A stretch of 64,000 nucleotides of DNA. Origin: Bacteroidales bacterium M8 (GTDB lineage: Bacteria; Bacteroidota; Bacteroidia; Bacteroidales; Muribaculaceae). Under the pieces are notes generated by a model, which worked only from the letters and a program-made list of their open reading frames with translations, searched no databases and was not told where the DNA came from. A program made the position numbers and the translations under genes. The DNA is taken from NCBI GenBank assembly GCA_001689495.1, contig LUJS01000024.1:15966-79965 (forward strand), read 5' to 3'. Of this stretch, positions 63,684 to 64,000 are shown one piece after another (within the stretch, counting starts at the first letter, position 1; the number at the start of each line of letters is the position of its first letter).

Positions 63684-64000
63684 ATGAACGCACACCGATT
63701 CATTCTCCAGCCCTATAAGGGTATCGGAAGCCGTCACTGTTGCCCTGCCTGTCATAAGAAGCGTTGTTTCAGCCGATATATCGACACCGAGAAACAAATC
63801 TCGTTTCCCGATGATGTGGGCAGGTGCGACCATGAGCAGAGTTGCGGCTACCATCTTACGCCGAAGGAATACTTTGAGCGTAATCCGCAATCAAAGCCAC
63901 AGCACAGCGATTTCTCCACTCCGTCAGCATGGCGAGCCAAGCCGACCGAGCCGCGAAAGCCGACATCATTAATCGCGGCAGAGACTGTTTCACAGACTCT
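63684..64000 (+). CDS. DUF6371-type zinc-binding protein, partial (C-terminus beyond right edge)
   Basis: 105 codons seen, open to the edge. Starts MNAHRFILQPYKGIGSRHCC and has a Cys cluster (HCCPACHKKRCF, later RCDHEQSCGYH) followed by LTPKEYFERNP, the N-terminal zinc-finger layout of DUF6371 proteins. These usually follow DUF3987 in Bacteroidota elements and have a primase-like (toprim) region further on. An ATG at 63677 is out of frame. Confidence 0.78.
   Translation, partial: MNAHRFILQPYKGIGSRHCCPACHKKRCFSRYIDTEKQISFPDDVGRCDHEQSCGYHLTPKEYFERNPQSKPQHSDFSTPSAWRAKPTEPRKPTSLIAAETVSQT

Larger units (their letters stand above)
57838..64000 (+). mobile_element. Integrative/mobilizable element next to mnmE (left part)
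   Basis: From mnmE onward GC falls and the genes are those of Bacteroidota integrative elements: multi-HTH protein, tyrosine recombinase, excisionase-like HTH, DUF3987 and DUF6371. All genes run left to right. No mobilization relaxase, cargo or right attachment site is inside the window, so element type and size are unknown. Confidence 0.8.

Overview
The window looks like a chromosome segment from a high-GC member of the Bacteroidales, most likely close to Muribaculaceae. The clues are Bacteroidota-type promoters (TTTG, about 19-20 nt, then TAnnTTTG), a two-subunit glycine decarboxylase, the ftsX-DUF3098-uppP-truB-queA gene order, a DUF4374 lipoprotein, an EF-G2 paralogue and a DUF3987/DUF6371 mobile element. 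The family assignment is inference; no rRNA or tRNA gene was seen. I found no CRISPR array.

Layout. 1-3.3 kb: a GH2 and a GH3 glycosidase (the GH3 runs off the left edge). 3.4-11.2 kb: one minus-strand operon from a clear promoter, lplA-gcvT-gcvH-gcvPA-gcvPB-lpd, a complete glycine cleavage system with its lipoate ligase, with a class A beta-lactamase as last gene. 11.3-20.1 kb: plus-strand housekeeping genes (trmN6, CPBP protease, ftsX, DUF3098, uppP, truB, queA, YigZ family, rsfS, ftsH) closed by an 18-bp-stem terminator. 20.1-21.3 kb: an AT-rich single-gene island encoding a secreted caspase-like protein. 21.5-26.9 kb: a MATE transporter and both subunits of B12-dependent methylmalonyl-CoA mutase. 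27.1-28.8 kb: four copies of a palindromic GAGACT repeat bracketing an orphan gene and an orphan XRE regulator.

28.7-37.7 kb: a cobalamin-riboswitch locus: TonB-dependent receptor, DUF4374 lipoprotein, a signal-peptide-bearing CbiK-type chelatase and a CobN-type chelatase anchored at both ends. It appears to place two tetrapyrrole metal chelatases in the periplasm. 37.7-43.5 kb: a four-gene envelope operon (beta-propeller protein, TPR-caspase, small outer-membrane protein, DUF4384 lipoprotein) flanked by 40-bp direct repeats (39/40 identical), one of which overlaps the riboswitch promoter. 43.8-49.6 kb: an RND efflux operon. 49.6-53.8 kb: a DUF362 gene with an in-frame amber codon, an AlkD-like repair protein and a GTPase-defective-looking EF-G2. 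54.0-57.9 kb: sugar ketoisomerase, aminotransferase, an EndoG-type nuclease and mnmE.

57.9 kb to the right edge: a lower-GC integrative element abutting the 3' end of mnmE, with a multi-HTH protein, tyrosine recombinase, two frameshifted genes, an excisionase-like protein, DUF3987 and a partial DUF6371 protein. Two phased iteron arrays and a nested palindrome lie between its genes.

The strongest candidates for undescribed biology are the caspase operon inside its direct repeats, the periplasmic two-chelatase corrinoid locus, the GAGACT palindrome family, and the phased iteron modules of the mnmE-associated element.
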